This document shows positions 18,822 to 30,700 of a stretch of 64,000 bases of DNA, in pieces (within the stretch, counting starts at the first letter, position 1; each line of letters opens with the position of its first letter). Source of the DNA: Schizochytrium sp. CCTCC M209059 (lineage: Eukaryota > Sar > Bigyra > Thraustochytrida > Thraustochytriidae); the NCBI GenBank assembly GCA_000818945.1, contig KN805380.1:64191-128190 (forward strand), in the 5' to 3' direction. The notes beneath the pieces are model-generated. The model saw only the letters and a list, made by a program, of their open reading frames with translations. It searched no databases and was not told the DNA's origin. A program made the translations under genes and the position numbers.

Positions 18822-19044
18822 ATTGTTGCAGGCGCGTAGGGAGGGAGGGAGGGAGGGAGGGAGACCTGGGAACTTGCAGCCGAGCGAGCGAGAGGCAGCG
18901 GCTGGCAAACCCGCAACGCAGAGCAAGGAAGAGCAGCACTGGAGAAGAAGAACGAGCAGCGCAGCAAGCAGGCAGGCAGGCAGCCAGCCAGCAAGCCAGC
19001 AAGCCAGCAAGCCAACCGGCCGCACGAAGACAGACACAGGCAGG

Positions 19045-19719
19045 ATGACCAAGATCAAGCTCACGTACTTTGATATCCAGGGCGCGGCCGAGAAGGTCCG
19101 GCTGGCGTTCGTCCTGAACGGCGTGGACTTCGAGGATGTCCGCATCAAGCACGCCGAGTGGCAGGAACTCAAGCCCAAGAGCAAGTTCGGCCAGCTGCCG
19201 TTGATGCAGATTGACGACGGCGAAGAGATCGCGCAAAGCGATGCCATGCTCCGTTATGCGGCCACCTTGGGTGCGGCTAAGCTCATGCCCAAGGAACCCA
19301 TCGAGCAGCTCAAGGTGAATGAGGCCATGGGTCTTGTCGACGACATTGCGCGTTCCTGGAATCCGGCCCATTACATGGGTATGGTGCCCCAGAGGTTCGG
19401 CTACGAGGAAGGCTTCCAAAACACCGATGAGGGCAAGGCCAAGGTTCTGGCCATGCGCGAAAACTGGCTCAAGACGGAGCTGCCCAAGTTCATGAAGCTC
19501 GTCACCGCTCTCATCGAGGCCAACGGCGACGAGGGCTTCCTTGCCTCCAAGGATGCGCCCACCATCGCAGACTGTCACATGGTGCCCGTCCTCCGCAACT
19601 TCCAGCGCGGCTTTCTAGATGGCGTGCCGACCACCAGCCTTGACGAGTTCACAACTGTGACAGCCTATATCAAGCGCTTTCTCAGTATTCCTGAGGTCGC
19701 CAAGTATTACGAGAAATAA
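19045..19719 (+). CDS. Glutathione S-transferase, sigma-like, paralog 1
   Basis: A 224-residue cytosolic GST that conjugates glutathione to electrophiles. The thioredoxin-fold domain begins MTKIKLTYFD, with the likely catalytic Tyr8 and the AEKVRL helix. The cis-Pro segment is FGQLPLMQ and the glutathione-binding segment AQSDAMLRYAA. The helical C-terminal domain carries the N-capping stretch PTIADCHMV. The LTYF/FGQLP/QSxAxLRY pattern fits the sigma or sigma-like class. It is the first of three same-strand paralogs. ATG 19045 follows an AGG context, and similarity to the other copies starts at that residue. Confidence 0.92.
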   Translation: MTKIKLTYFDIQGAAEKVRLAFVLNGVDFEDVRIKHAEWQELKPKSKFGQLPLMQIDDGEEIAQSDAMLRYAATLGAAKLMPKEPIEQLKVNEAMGLVDDIARSWNPAHYMGMVPQRFGYEEGFQNTDEGKAKVLAMRENWLKTELPKFMKLVTALIEANGDEGFLASKDAPTIADCHMVPVLRNFQRGFLDGVPTTSLDEFTTVTAYIKRFLSIPEVAKYYEK

Positions 19720-20821
19720 TGTGCGCAGATGTTGTAGCTTATGATCGATCGGTCTGGCTGACTCCGTAGATCCCGCGGTAGCTAGCACCCTCTACACAAC
19801 ACAATCTTAAACTTTGTCTTATTTTCGAAGAGTAAATTGCTTTCAACTTTTTTCAAGCAAAGTGACGAGAGGACCACGGGAAAACGCACAAATTTTGCTA
19901 CGCATCAGTGATCGAGTTGTGGCACACCGCTTCAATTCATTTCGTCGTTCCTTCGTGACTGACACGCGTATCGTCGCCGCGTAAGCACTATATCACAACA
20001 TTCCTTGGCCTCCAAGTGAATCACAACGCACTTGCGAATGCGCAATATCTGCGTTGGGCCAGTGCCCTACGCTTGGAGGTACATACACGACTACGTCATA
20101 CTGTATGTGTGCATTCGGTAGTGCACCCGTACCTCACATTTCGAAATTTCGGTCCTTTGGCTTGATTGTCCCGTTGAGACCACAAGTGTGCTGCTGCCAA
20201 GGTGCGCCTTCATCTCCTTGGCCGTTTCCGTTTTCCCGGAACATAGAATACCTTTCTCTCCCTCCCCCCCGCCTCCCTTCCAAACATAGTCAAAATCCGC
20301 TGTCGCTGGGTACGTGAGCCCGCCGCACCTCGCCCTTGTGCGACGATATCGCCGAGCTGCCGACCCGAAGACGCCCGTGCCTCCTTTTTTGCTCCTACCG
20401 GGCCATGTGAATGTACCAGAGGCTGTTCATGGTCGCTGGCGGCATCGAACACCGAAGCTGGAAGAGGAAGTGCAAAATCTCGCGCACTTTCGGACTTTCG
20501 GCCTCTGACGAGGTTATGCCCGTGGCGGCGCGCCCGCGCGAACAGCAATGGGTTCGTTCATTCACGGTCTGCCTGATGACGCGGGCGCGAACTTTGATTC
20601 TGAGAAGGTAAAACGAATTATGGGCAGGTAGGATCCTAAAATCAGTGGATGGGCGTGAACAGCGAATACCAGCGCGCCTCCAGCGGCAAGAGTGGCGCAG
20701 CCGTCTCGGTCGACGGCGTGGCAAAGCAGACCCGAAACGAGCAAGACTTGCAGCTGCAGAGACTGAAAGAAAGGCCCAAGAAGACCAACAAGAAGACAAC
20801 AGGTCGCAGACGAAAATCAAG
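19720..20821. other. Intergenic region between GST 1 and GST 2
   Basis: 1.1 kb containing the GST 1 3' UTR and the GST 2 promoter. An open frame runs into GST 2 from 20645 but starts with GTG and is not conserved in the paralogs. No other gene is supported. Confidence 0.5.
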
Positions 20822-21496
20822 ATGACGCACATCAAGCTGACCTACTTTGACATGGGAGGAACTGCCGAAAAGGTCCGCCTAGCCTTCATTCTCAACGGCG
20901 TAGACTTCGAGGATGAACGCCTCAAGAACGACGAGTGGGCTGAGCTGAAGCCTAAAGTTAAATTTGGCCAACTCCCCATCCTGCAGCTCGACGATGGGCC
21001 TGTATATGCCCAGAGCGACGCGTTACTGCGCATCGCAGCCACCATGGGCAAGGCTAAGCTCATGCCAGAGGATCCAATGGAGCAGCTCAAGGTCAACGAA
21101 GCAATGGGCCTCACGAACGACATCTTCCGCTCAGTATCGCCGAGCTTTTTCATGGGCTTTGCGCCAGAGAGGTTTGGCTACCCAGTGGGCTTCCAGACGA
21201 CCGATGAAGGCAAGGCCAAGATCAAGGCGATGCGAGAGATTTGGCTCGCCGAGGAGGCGCCCAAGCTGATGGCGATGGTATCCGCGCTTCTCGAGGCGAA
21301 CGGCCCTTCGGGTTTTCTTGCCTCCAAGGATGGCCCTACCATTGCGGACTGTCACATGGTCTCCTTGCTGCGCATGATGCAGTCAGGCAACGTCGATCAC
21401 TTTCCCGCCTCGTGCTTTGACAAGTACGAGGCCGTTGGGGCGTACATGAAGCGCTTTCTCGCCATCCCTGAAGTCGCCAAGTGGTACAGCAAGTAA
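20822..21496 (+). CDS. Glutathione S-transferase, sigma-like, paralog 2
   Basis: 224 residues, co-linear with paralog 1 without length change: MTHIKLTYFD with Tyr8, AEKVRLAFILNGVDFED, FGQLPILQ, AQSDALLRIAA and PTIADCHMV are all present, so the protein should be active. It differs mainly in the substrate-pocket half (residues 100-130 and 190-215), consistent with divergence of acceptor substrate after duplication. ATG at 20822 is the first in-frame Met and matches the start of the paralogs. Confidence 0.92.
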   Translation: MTHIKLTYFDMGGTAEKVRLAFILNGVDFEDERLKNDEWAELKPKVKFGQLPILQLDDGPVYAQSDALLRIAATMGKAKLMPEDPMEQLKVNEAMGLTNDIFRSVSPSFFMGFAPERFGYPVGFQTTDEGKAKIKAMREIWLAEEAPKLMAMVSALLEANGPSGFLASKDGPTIADCHMVSLLRMMQSGNVDHFPASCFDKYEAVGAYMKRFLAIPEVAKWYSK

Positions 21497-22646
21497 ACGA
21501 GCTCTCACCATCCATTGTCACGAGATCACAGAGCTTTCGGACTTCCGATCGCTCGATAATTACGCTAGAAAGAATCCCATTCCAAATTTGTGAAGCTCTT
21601 TTCCAAAGATTCTTGTCGCTTGCTTTCTTTTCTCGCTGGGGTCGACTGAGGCTTGCTCCTGCAAGAATGACACACGAGAAGCGTCGTCAAGCTGACGACT
21701 TTTGCACTTTTTGGAAACACTTTCATCGATGCTGATCTCCCTGATCTTCTGGCGCAGCTCTCCCCTCGCCGCCTTATGCGCCTACTAGCAGATAACGAGA
21801 AGTCGTGTCACGCCCTTTTCCATTGCACTCAATGAGCAGCAGCGCACACCACGCACTACGCCTACCTTGTGTTTTACTGCTTGCCCACTCGATGCCGGTG
21901 CGGGCTGGCCGACCGTCCCCAAGAACTTCCGACGATCGACCCGTCGGCTGTCGCTGTCGCTATCGGCTGTGGCCTCTTCTCCTCCGAAGTCGCTCGTCGG
22001 ACCGGCGTCGTCGGGCGATATGCGCAGGACCCCGCGGCGCAGCAAGCGACCGCGGCCTGCACCAGGTACATCGCGTCCTGCATGAATGCACGCGTGCATT
22101 TGGCCCCGATCTTGGCAAGCCGTGAAGTCACAAAATCAGCATGAACGTCCATCTCCCCCCCCCCCCCCCCCCCCCCTTGTTCTGTCGCATATTGCAGGTC
22201 GATTTGGCATCGATCCGCGGTGGAACTCTGTCAACCTCCGAGTGTGGCGGTGCCTACAGCACCTGCTGCAGCTGCCAACGTGGCGCGACCACGCGCAACG
22301 CGGCAGATCTCAGATCTGTCAGCCGTTCCGTGGGAGTCGTAGATCTCTCGCAGTCGCGCCAGCTTGAACGCGCAAACCCGCAGACACGCAACTCCGCAAT
22401 CCCGCAAACACGCAGATCCGGCAAGCAGACCGACCCAACATTCATTACCCCGCTGCCACGCAATCACGAGGGCGACTGGTTCTCGACAAAGATTTAGACT
22501 TGCCTTCCCCCCCCGCAAACCCTGCCGCTGCCGCAGCCGCAAAGCCGCAAAGCCGCAAACAGGGGCAGGCGGATAAAGAGGCCTGTGGTTTTCGTCAAGG
22601 GATAAAAGGGCTTGCTCCATTGGGGAGTGACTAAGGAGAAAACAAA
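21497..22646. other. Intergenic region between GST 2 and GST 3
   Basis: 1.15 kb with a 22-base poly-C tract and, at 22360-22565, a degenerate series of CCGCAAA-type units. No gene is supported; the region probably holds the GST 3 promoter. Confidence 0.5.
22155..22176. repeat. Poly-C tract, 22 bases
   Basis: Uninterrupted C run within the GST 2/GST 3 spacer. Homopolymer length in an assembly is unreliable. Confidence 0.85.
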
Positions 22647-23330
22647 ATGGCCAAGATCAAGCTTACTTACTTTGACCTCGAAGCCAAGGCAGAAAAGGTT
22701 CGTCTGGCTCTGGTCCTAAATGGCGTGGACTTTGAAGATGTCCGGCTCACGGACAGCGAGTGGCAAGACCTAAAGCCCAAGACCAAATTCGGGCAGATAC
22801 CGCTCATGGAGCTTGAAGATGGCTCCGTCTATGCGCAAAGCTACGCGCTGTTGAACATGGCGGCGAAGATGGGCGCAGCCAAACTCATTCCTCAGGATCC
22901 CGTAGACCAGCTTAGGGTCGACGAGGCCCTACACCTTGCGGATGACATATTTCGCTCGTTTGAGCCGGCATTGTTCATTGCTCTGGAGCCAGAAAAGTAT
23001 GGCCGACCCAAGGATTTCCCAGACACTGACGAGGGCAAGGCCACAATCAAGGCCATGCGCGAGAAGTGGGTCGCGGAGGAACTTCCCAAACTGATGAAGA
23101 TGGTGACAGCTTTGCTTGAGGCAAACGGCGGTGACGGCTTCCTGGCCACCAAACAAGTACCCTCAATCGCCGATTGCCACATGGTGTCCTTACTGCGCAC
23201 TTTCCAGCATGGTGGCTACTTTAAAGGTTTTCCGCAATCAAATCTTGATGGCTTCGATACGGTGACGGCATACATGGACCGCTTCCTCAGCATCCCCGAG
23301 ATCGCCGCGTGGTACATCAAGAGGTCCTAA
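22647..23330 (+). CDS. Glutathione S-transferase, sigma-like, paralog 3
   Basis: A 227-residue paralog beginning MAKIKLTYFDLEAKAEKVRL with the same catalytic Tyr8, FGQIPLME and PSIADCHMV. It is the most divergent copy: the glutathione-site helix reads AQSYALLNMAA where the others have AQSDA-LR-AA, and the C-terminus ends IKRS with three extra residues. The Asp-to-Tyr and Arg-to-Asn changes lie beside the conserved Gln-Ser that contacts glutathione and may alter affinity. ATG 22647 sits in an AACAAAATGG context. It closes the array of three. Confidence 0.92.
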   Translation: MAKIKLTYFDLEAKAEKVRLALVLNGVDFEDVRLTDSEWQDLKPKTKFGQIPLMELEDGSVYAQSYALLNMAAKMGAAKLIPQDPVDQLRVDEALHLADDIFRSFEPALFIALEPEKYGRPKDFPDTDEGKATIKAMREKWVAEELPKLMKMVTALLEANGGDGFLATKQVPSIADCHMVSLLRTFQHGGYFKGFPQSNLDGFDTVTAYMDRFLSIPEIAAWYIKRS

Positions 23331-23531
23331 AAAAAAAGATCAACAGATGAATGATTACACTTGGTTTTAGTTTTGAATACTATTTGTGACAGTTGACAAT
23401 ACGAAAGGTGTTGTCGAGTCCACGAGGTTCCGAGCCGTCGGCCCGCTTACTTTAAAAGCGAAGCTAGCGAACTCGTAACTCGCGGTGAATCGTAGCTTGG
23501 AAAGGAGCAAGACGCCGTGCATGACTCGCTT

Positions 23532-23554
23532 CCCGTTGCCGCACTGGCAACGGG
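23532..23554. repeat. Short perfect hairpin (9-bp stem, 5-nt loop)
   Basis: CCCGTTGCC, loop GCACT, GGCAACGGG. It lies about 200 bp beyond the GST 3 stop. Function is unknown; it may fall in the 3' UTR. Confidence 0.6.
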
Positions 23555-23695
23555 CGCGAAAGGACATGTTCTTTGATGCTGCCTTGCCTTGCCGTGTTTT
23601 TGTTTGTGCTTGTGTTAGCATAGCGTATGTAGGCCTAAACGGAGAGTGGATTCTCCGTGCGCGGCTGCTTAGCTTGGCTCAAGCTATGTGTTTTG

Positions 23696-23730
23696 TGTGA
23701 TGTGATGTGATGTGATGTGATGTGATGTGA
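23696..23730. repeat. TGTGA pentanucleotide repeat, 7 copies
   Basis: Seven perfect TGTGA units, followed by TGCGTTGCAG. Confidence 0.95.
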
Positions 23731-23835
23731 TGCGTTGCAGTGTTTGTACGTTTTGAAAAGACGCAGCGATGCTCCCATCGTGATTAGAATCCAGCAAGGC
23801 AATGCTTGCTATTTTTTGATCGCTCGCTTGGTCAT

Positions 23836-24063
23836 TTACAAAGCGCTCTTGACCTCTGGCATCTGCTTTGGCGTGAACACAGGCAGCTCGCCCGTAGTCA
23901 CGACCCGGGATCTCCGCTTGACGATCTTGCGTTTGCGGTCCACGCCGTCGGCGCTGGTGGACCGGTGCAGGCTCAAGCGTGCACCGCACGCCTGTGTCTT
24001 GACTAATCTAGCAAGGGGAACCTGCGCGGGGCTGGGCGCAGCCTCGGTCACGCTCGCGGTCAT
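23836..24063 (-). CDS. Putative small basic protein (75 residues)
   Basis: The frame from ATG 24063 to TAA 23836 has the strong third-position GC bias of the real genes here (for example ACC GCG AGC GTG ACC GAG), unlike other ORFs in this gene-poor region. The protein starts MTASVTEAAPSPAQ and has a basic centre (DRKRKIVKRRSR). No homology is recognised. A GGTC microsatellite lies just upstream of the ATG. Codons 15-24 are less biased. It could be an exon of a longer gene or chance. Confidence 0.35.
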   Translation of the reverse strand: MTASVTEAAPSPAQVPLARLVKTQACGARLSLHRSTSADGVDRKRKIVKRRSRVVTTGELPVFTPKQMPEVKSAL

Positions 24064-24084
24064 CTCGCTCCTTGTTCTTCGCCG

Positions 24085-24124
24085 GGTCGGTCGGTCGGTC
24101 GGTCGGTCGGTCGGTCGGTCGGTC
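24085..24124. repeat. GGTC tetranucleotide repeat, 10 copies
   Basis: Ten perfect GGTC units, 40 bp, directly upstream of the small minus-strand ORF. Confidence 0.95.
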
Positions 24125-27100
24125 GATCGGCAGGTTGGCCTCCTTGGCTCTGACTCCCTGGCTGACTGCGTTTGCGTCCACGTCTGCGTTCGTCTGTCTG
24201 TCTGTCTGTCTTGAAAAGGTGGCGTGCTGGTGCCTGTGGCCTTTCTTCACGAAGTTGAGGTGAGTTTCGGTTTTGTTGCGACGGCCGCAGGGCAGCTGCA
24301 AGAAAGAAAGCCTTGTGCCCGGCGCGCACTGCTATTAGCCGGCCGCCCATGAAAGACCGCCTAGGGGTCCGTCGACTCTAGCTAGCGGCCGCCGAGGGGC
24401 TACGGAGGGGCGCGCGCCCCGCCGTGGCAGCTGGTGGGAGATGTGGGTAGGAGGACGTGCCGGCCGGTGGGCCAAAGTGCGCGGTAAGAGAAGCTAGCAG
24501 CTTCCATGTTTGCTTTATCGATCTCCTGTTTTAGCTTCTCCGATCTCCCCCCCTCTCCCCCCCTCTCCCTCTGTAGCGAGGGAGGCACGCGGCGAACGGA
24601 CGCGCGCGCGCGGGACGGCGCAACTCCTTTCCTTTCGACGCCGGCATCTGTGCACCATGCGGGCTTCACCTTCCGCAAGAACCCGCACCGTCCCTAGCGG
24701 CGCGACTCGCAGTCGGTCGTTCATTTGATCGTTCGTTCGTTCGTTCATCCGTCGCGCCCGTCTCTCGGCGGGCTGCACTTGCAGGTTTAGGCTGCCGACT
24801 GGCTCGCAGCGCGCCCACCGCGAGGCTGCTAGCAGCTGCAACCGCCACGAACATCCGTCGGCATAAACTTCGCGCTGAGGGGGGCAATTCGCGCTATCGC
24901 CACTGCTTACATCGGCAAATATACTTCTTCTCCACGCGCCTCGTTTGCGTCCGAGCCACCACCGGCTCGACGCTGACGCGCGCTGCAAGCCGAGCGATCG
25001 CCGGCGAGGCAGGCGCGCGCGCGCTTGGCCGGCTGTCTGTCTGTCAGTCAGTTTGGTCTGGCTGGCTATCCTCTCCGAGCCTGCTCCGGCCGCCAGGACT
25101 GCCAGGCAGTAAGATCGCGGGGCTACTGACAAGCTGGCCGGGATCTTGCCGCAGCGGACGCGCGAAGCGTTTCTCCAGGGGAGGCAGACAGGCAGGCTGC
25201 TGCCGCTCACGCCGTTCTAGTCGCGGCAGCGCACTTCCACAAAAGAAGAAAGCTCGAGCGAGCGAGCGACCGAGCAAGGGAATGAGGCCGGTGGTGGCGG
25301 TCCCAATGTCGGTTGACTTTGGTCTGTGATTTCCATGCATCAAAATAGGCAAGTAGCCTAGGCAGCTAGCTGCTCGACAGCTTGCTGACGGGGCAGCAAC
25401 CGATTTGGGACAGCGACCGCGAGAGAGTTAGCAAAGCAGGCACGCAAGCTGGCAGGCAGGCAGGCAGGAAGACGATGCTTAACCCCCCCCCTCGCCCCTG
25501 ACCAATCGAGACGGGAACGGCGGCTGGCTGGCAGTGATGATGCGTGGTTTGAGTGAATTTGAGCTCCAGTGCTGGCCGCAGCCAGGTCTGCCAGGGGCAG
25601 CAGCCTCGCCCAGGGGCAGCAGCCTCGCGGAGGTTTCAGCACGCGATACTCGAAGCCGCGAGGGTGGGGGCGCCCCCAAAACCCGCTGCCAAAGCAAGCT
25701 GCTTTCGCGTAGGAAACGGCGGGGTCGGCGGAAGAAGCTAGCTTGCTTACCGCAGCGGACCCGAAGCACTAAAATGAGCTAGTTCGGAAACTTGCCGCAG
25801 ATGCCGTCTCTGCACCGCAGTCATGAGGAGAATGCGCTTGTGGGCAGAAACACGTCTCTGGACCCGAAAGAGTGTGCTGCGGGCCACAGTCGTCTACCTT
25901 GGAGTAACGCTTGCCCAGACAGGGCAGGAAGTCAGGTCCGGACACGAGTTCAACCTTAGCTCACCACCTCAACAGCGCGCCCAGCCCGCCATGCATGAGA
26001 CGCCGAGCGCACCGTCCCGCCACGCAGCGCACCGTCCTGATTCGAGTTGCACGGCAGAGACCGGGTCTCCGGAGGTCGCTCTCTCCTTTTTCGCGCCAAA
26101 TGCACACCCGCCATTCCACCAAGCAATCCTTGCGTCAATCAGTGGCAGCAACCACCAATGTCATCCGCGCCGTATCAGGATGTATTTCCCTCCAACTTCC
26201 CCTACGCGACGGAAGTAGAGTATTTGGGAAGACAGACTGCTCAACGACGGCTCTGAGCCGCCAGGATCTGCCGGGTGGTCTAGTTGTAGGTCGACAGCCT
26301 TGTTCGCTCGTGTAGACACAGACGATTCGTAATCGGCCTCGAGCAAGAGAACCCCGTCTATTCCAACTTCCTTCGCTATCAGCTGGCGGAGACAACTTGC
26401 AAAAACCTACTCAAACTATGGCAGCTGCAATAGAAATCATAGCTAAATCGAGGCTGATAGCATACTTTATCTGCGGCTCGAAAACTGCAGGATCTGATTT
26501 GGGTCGTAGCTGTAGCGATCGACGCAGTCTGTCCCTAGCTAATTTCCTTCGATTCGGCCACCGGCTCGCCCGTCTGTCTTGGCTAGGTGCTGCCCGAGAG
26601 ACTCCGCGCGTCAGTGCGGCAACGCGTCTGGAAGCAAAAGGTTCGCGTTCCCCCGACGAATTTGCACAGTTCGAACGACTAAAGCTGCAAGGCTTGCCGT
26701 GGGAGGAACGGCGGGCAGTCCGCTTCCGCTGCCTCTTGCGTCCGCGACGCCTTCTGGAGTCGGAGTGCCGGCCAAGCTCAAGTAAGGCCTACTTCCTCTG
26801 ACACGTGAGACATGAAACAAAGAAGAAAAAGCCTGAGGCCAGGAACGGCTCTGACCAACAGGGAAAGAACGAGTTGCTCCTCTCATCCCATCCCGTGGCC
26901 CATCTCATCTCACTCACTTTGCGGTGTCTCAGGAACACATCGAGACGATTGATTTGCAACAAGAAGAGCGCACGCGCTGGCCGATCGCAAGCGTCCGTCG
27001 GGCGAGTCTTTCTACATCAGGCATGCCAAGCCGGCGTGGCGCGGCAAAAGTCGAAGCCTGGCTGCTGGCGCTTGTTCATTCTCTCTTCTTTGTGCTACTC

Positions 27101-27669
27101 TTTCTCCAACTTTTTTTTCTCCGGAGATGTTTCCCCCGCGCGCATGCGTCTTGCAGGGCTTGGCCGACCGCCTCCGGCCCTGCTCCTACTCCAGCGCTTG
27201 GCCTGGGCTTGGCCTGAGCTTGCGGTCAGGACTTGGCCTGCCTGGCCCAGCGCGCGCGTCAATCGCAACTTGCCATGCATGGTAGCACGAGCGGCCAAGG
27301 GGAAAGAAAGCCGGCAAGGGCCCGGCAATAGAGTATAACATCAGGGACACACACACACACACCCTCATGCATTGCCAGTGCATTGCTGCACAAGTGTTGC
27401 TTGGTATTGTTCGCTATGGTTGGTTGCTTGGGCTAGGATGAGCGAGCGTGCGTGGCGCACTTGCATTGGCGATCCTGCAAAACTTTGCATGAGATGGCAT
27501 GGATTGCCCAAGTGGAAGGCTCCCAAGAGTGGGAAGCTTGTAAGAAGGACATGGGCTTGAGGGGCTCGTCTCAAGACCTAATGGTAAGCTCGTGCATTGG
27601 TGGCGTGCCCCCCCCCCCCTCGCTTTCCCCAGTCGCCGCTCCCTCCTCCTTCCAAGGCCATCTTCAGCT

Positions 27670-27701
27670 AACCAACCAACCAACCAACCAACCAACCAAC
27701 C
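27670..27701. repeat. AACC tetranucleotide repeat, 8 copies
   Basis: Eight perfect AACC units in the gene-poor region. Confidence 0.95.
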
Positions 27702-30700
27702 GAGTGCAGGTGGCTGCAGCAGGCCACTCACCCACCACCCAATAGCATGCTGCTCGTGTCAACTAAACCAGCTTCTGCCCCGTGTCGCCGTCAGGGCCGC
27801 CGAGGCACGCGCATGAATGAATGAGTCCTAGTGAAGCAGCCGCCGAGGCCGCCATGGCTCTTTTTACTCGAAACTAACGTCCGCGCTGTCGATAGTCTCT
27901 GTCCCGCGTTCTGTGGCTGCAGCGGCAGCTGGCACGTGCTCGCCCGTAGCTTGGGGGTCGCTTCGTTCGTCCGTGGATCAGGATTCCATCCCATCATTCT
28001 CGTGACCGTGCGTGCCGCGTCGGAGTCAAGGAAAAGCGAGCGAGTTTGACAGTGAGTCGTGCCCGTGCAAAAAGACTTTCCGAAAAGGAATGGAGAGGAC
28101 GAAAGGCCCGAACAAGTCCAAGGCCGCGAGACTCGCTTTCCACTCATTCATTCATGCCCCGCTCGCTCGCCTCCTTCCATTCGAGTCCCTTTTGGGCCAA
28201 AGTTCAACCAACGGCGACAACGTCATTGTGAAGGAGTCTCTCTCTTGCAGCTCACCAACAATCCAAGTAGCAAGCAGCCTGGCTGGCGCCGCGTGCCATG
28301 GCGACCACGCGAGGGATTTGCTCGGACAGAGAGCTATAGCTACGCGCGGTCGCGACGCACGACGTCCGGCTTGGGCGGGAGGAGGTTGCTCGACGTGCCC
28401 TTTCCCTCCGTTGGACGCGCGAAAGAGAAAGAAAGAGCTGCGGAGGGCTCGAGTATTCACAGCCAGCATCGCGAGTAGAACGCGATACCACAGAAATCGA
28501 GGCAAGGTTGCTCCGGGCCTCGCGAAACTACGCAAGCAGACAAGGAGGCAAGGGCAACTTGCAAGGCCCTCGCCAACAATGTCGGGCCAACCGTTGGCCC
28601 AAACCACCCGCAGAGCCGGCTGCGCCAAACCCCAGCATGCTCCAGTAAGGATCGCACTCGCGCGGAGGGGGGCGGGGCCGAGGCCGGAGCCGGAGACATG
28701 CACGTCGTGCCTCGATCGAGCGAAAGGCCGGGTGAAAAAAAAACTTTGGCGTGTGCGAGTTGGAACAAAGCCCACAGAAGGGCAAGGTATCAAGTTGGCA
28801 GCTGTAGTGCAAGAAAGCGGTCAGCACGACGGAGACGGGGTGTAAGCCAGCCAGCTGGCAAGTGTTTTGCACGGAGCCACGGGCGCAATGCAGGAGACAA
28901 TCGAGCTCCAGAGAGTCGTCGCCGGTACATCTGGCGGGTCGCGAGTAAGTAAGAGGTGAGCCATGGCCCGAGTGGATGTGCGATTGAGTCAGGGGTAACA
29001 TCACTCACTGCCAATCGAGGCAGGAATAATAGTAAGTTCGTCAGCCAAGCAAGCGGTGCACGGCAAGCGACACATCAAGTTTGGCTCGGTCCTGCTGACG
29101 TTGGCAGTGGTAGCAACAGCAGCTAGCTGTCCGCACTATATTGTGAGATTGTACCGCAGCGCACCGAGCGATCTTTATCTTGCCATGGCAGTAACGTCAA
29201 TTTCTGCACGGGCGCCTCCCTTCCCTCTTTCCTCCTTCCATCCCTCGCTCGCTCGCTCGCTCGCTCGCTGGCGTGTGGTGCCATACATGTGAAAAGCTTT
29301 CCTTACTTTACTCCCGCGGCACCGTGCGCGCCATAGGTTCCGCTCTGGTCTCCGTCACAGGTTTGTCCGGGCACAGGAGCGACCGTTAGGAATAATCAGC
29401 CAGATGCGGAAAATGTGCTGTCGCTTCGTTGCTCGCAGCCGCCCAGGACAAACAAGTGAGCGACACAAAAGTATCCCTGTTCCATTTGCAAGGCACCAAT
29501 TGTAAAATGGAGATCTGCGCAACGCGGTTTTCGGTCGTTGGTATCCACGTTCCAACTTTTCTCAAAGATCTTTCGACCATCATCGATTGCTCGGGCCCAA
29601 ATAACGTCGCACATTAGTGCAAGCTTTGGCACCAGCAGCAGCAACATCCTCATGGTCAAGAACAGTATTGGCCCTTCACAGAGACTGGAAAAAATCGGGA
29701 CAAGACAACATTCTCGCTTGCTTGACAACGCTACTTGCACTTGCTCGGCGCCTCTTCCGGCTGCTTGACAACTCTTGTTACGCTTGCTATCGACTCGTAC
29801 GGCTGCCCGGCAACTCTACGGCTGCCTTGTCAAGGCAATTAGTTGCCTCCCTACGCGCTTTCCTTGCGTTATGAGCATCAAAGAAGAGCACCCATTGGCC
29901 TACATTTCTGTGAATATGCATTATTTTGTCGTCGTTCGCTCTTATCATACTGAGCGCATCGTGTTACGCAAGGCAGACCTAGGCCTAGTACGGATGCATG
30001 CGGCCTTGTCTTCGACGAGCGTGGCAACGCTGCGACGTTAGCCTGTCTCGTCCACGAAAGCATTGAAGAGAAGAACCATTCACACCATTCTTTCTGTCTC
30101 TTTCTCTCTCTCGCGCGCGCGCGCCTTTAGAACGTGCCTTTTCCAACCTGATTGCCACGGTGGTCTATAGGAAAGGCTGAATCCCGGCAGGGTGGATGTC
30201 GACAGCGACAATGAGCAAACTTCGTGAAAGTGCTGTCGAAAACATGTGCTAAAATCGATGTTTCACAACGTTCCGTCCCCGCATAGTCATTTCGAGACCC
30301 ACACGCGACGAGAAACGGCAGAGCTATCACTGAGGCTCTCTTACGGTAAATAAAACGAGATCAAGGACTGCAGAGCTTTTTTTCTTGCGACCATCGCCAC
30401 GTATTGCTGACTTCGAATGCAGATACTGCCAAGAAGAGCCAAAGAAGATCCACTTACTTCGAGCTCGTGTCAATTTTGCGTGCACGGGGCTGCCGCTTCT
30501 TGCAGCGTCATCTTGATGACAGCAAAGGCGCTCACCTGTAGGGGTCTCAAACTGATTTGCAGGGCTCATCAAGTACCTAGCGGTCTAGTCAGCCAGCCTG
30601 TTTCGCACATATCAAATGTAGACACCATCAACGTTATGCACTAGCAGACCAGATGTAGGCTATAGGCCTAGTAGTAGCTGCCTTGGCTGGTTCAGCGACC

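Larger units (their letters stand above)
17454..19044. other. Divergent intergenic region between hydratase 2 and GST 1, with assembly gap
   Basis: About 1.6 kb including a 280-base run of N. It has CTGT repeats (about 17496-17527), a GCAGAA run near 17585-17605, a 23-bp tandem duplication, GGGA repeats (18835-18863) and AGCCAGCA repeats just before the GST. No gene is recognised outside the gap; a short gene inside it cannot be excluded. Confidence 0.5.

Noticed and set aside
29396..29740. Minus-strand frame (115 residues) that at first looked protein-like
   Set aside because: No ATG-supported start with conserved features, no family recognised, and codon use unlike the real genes.
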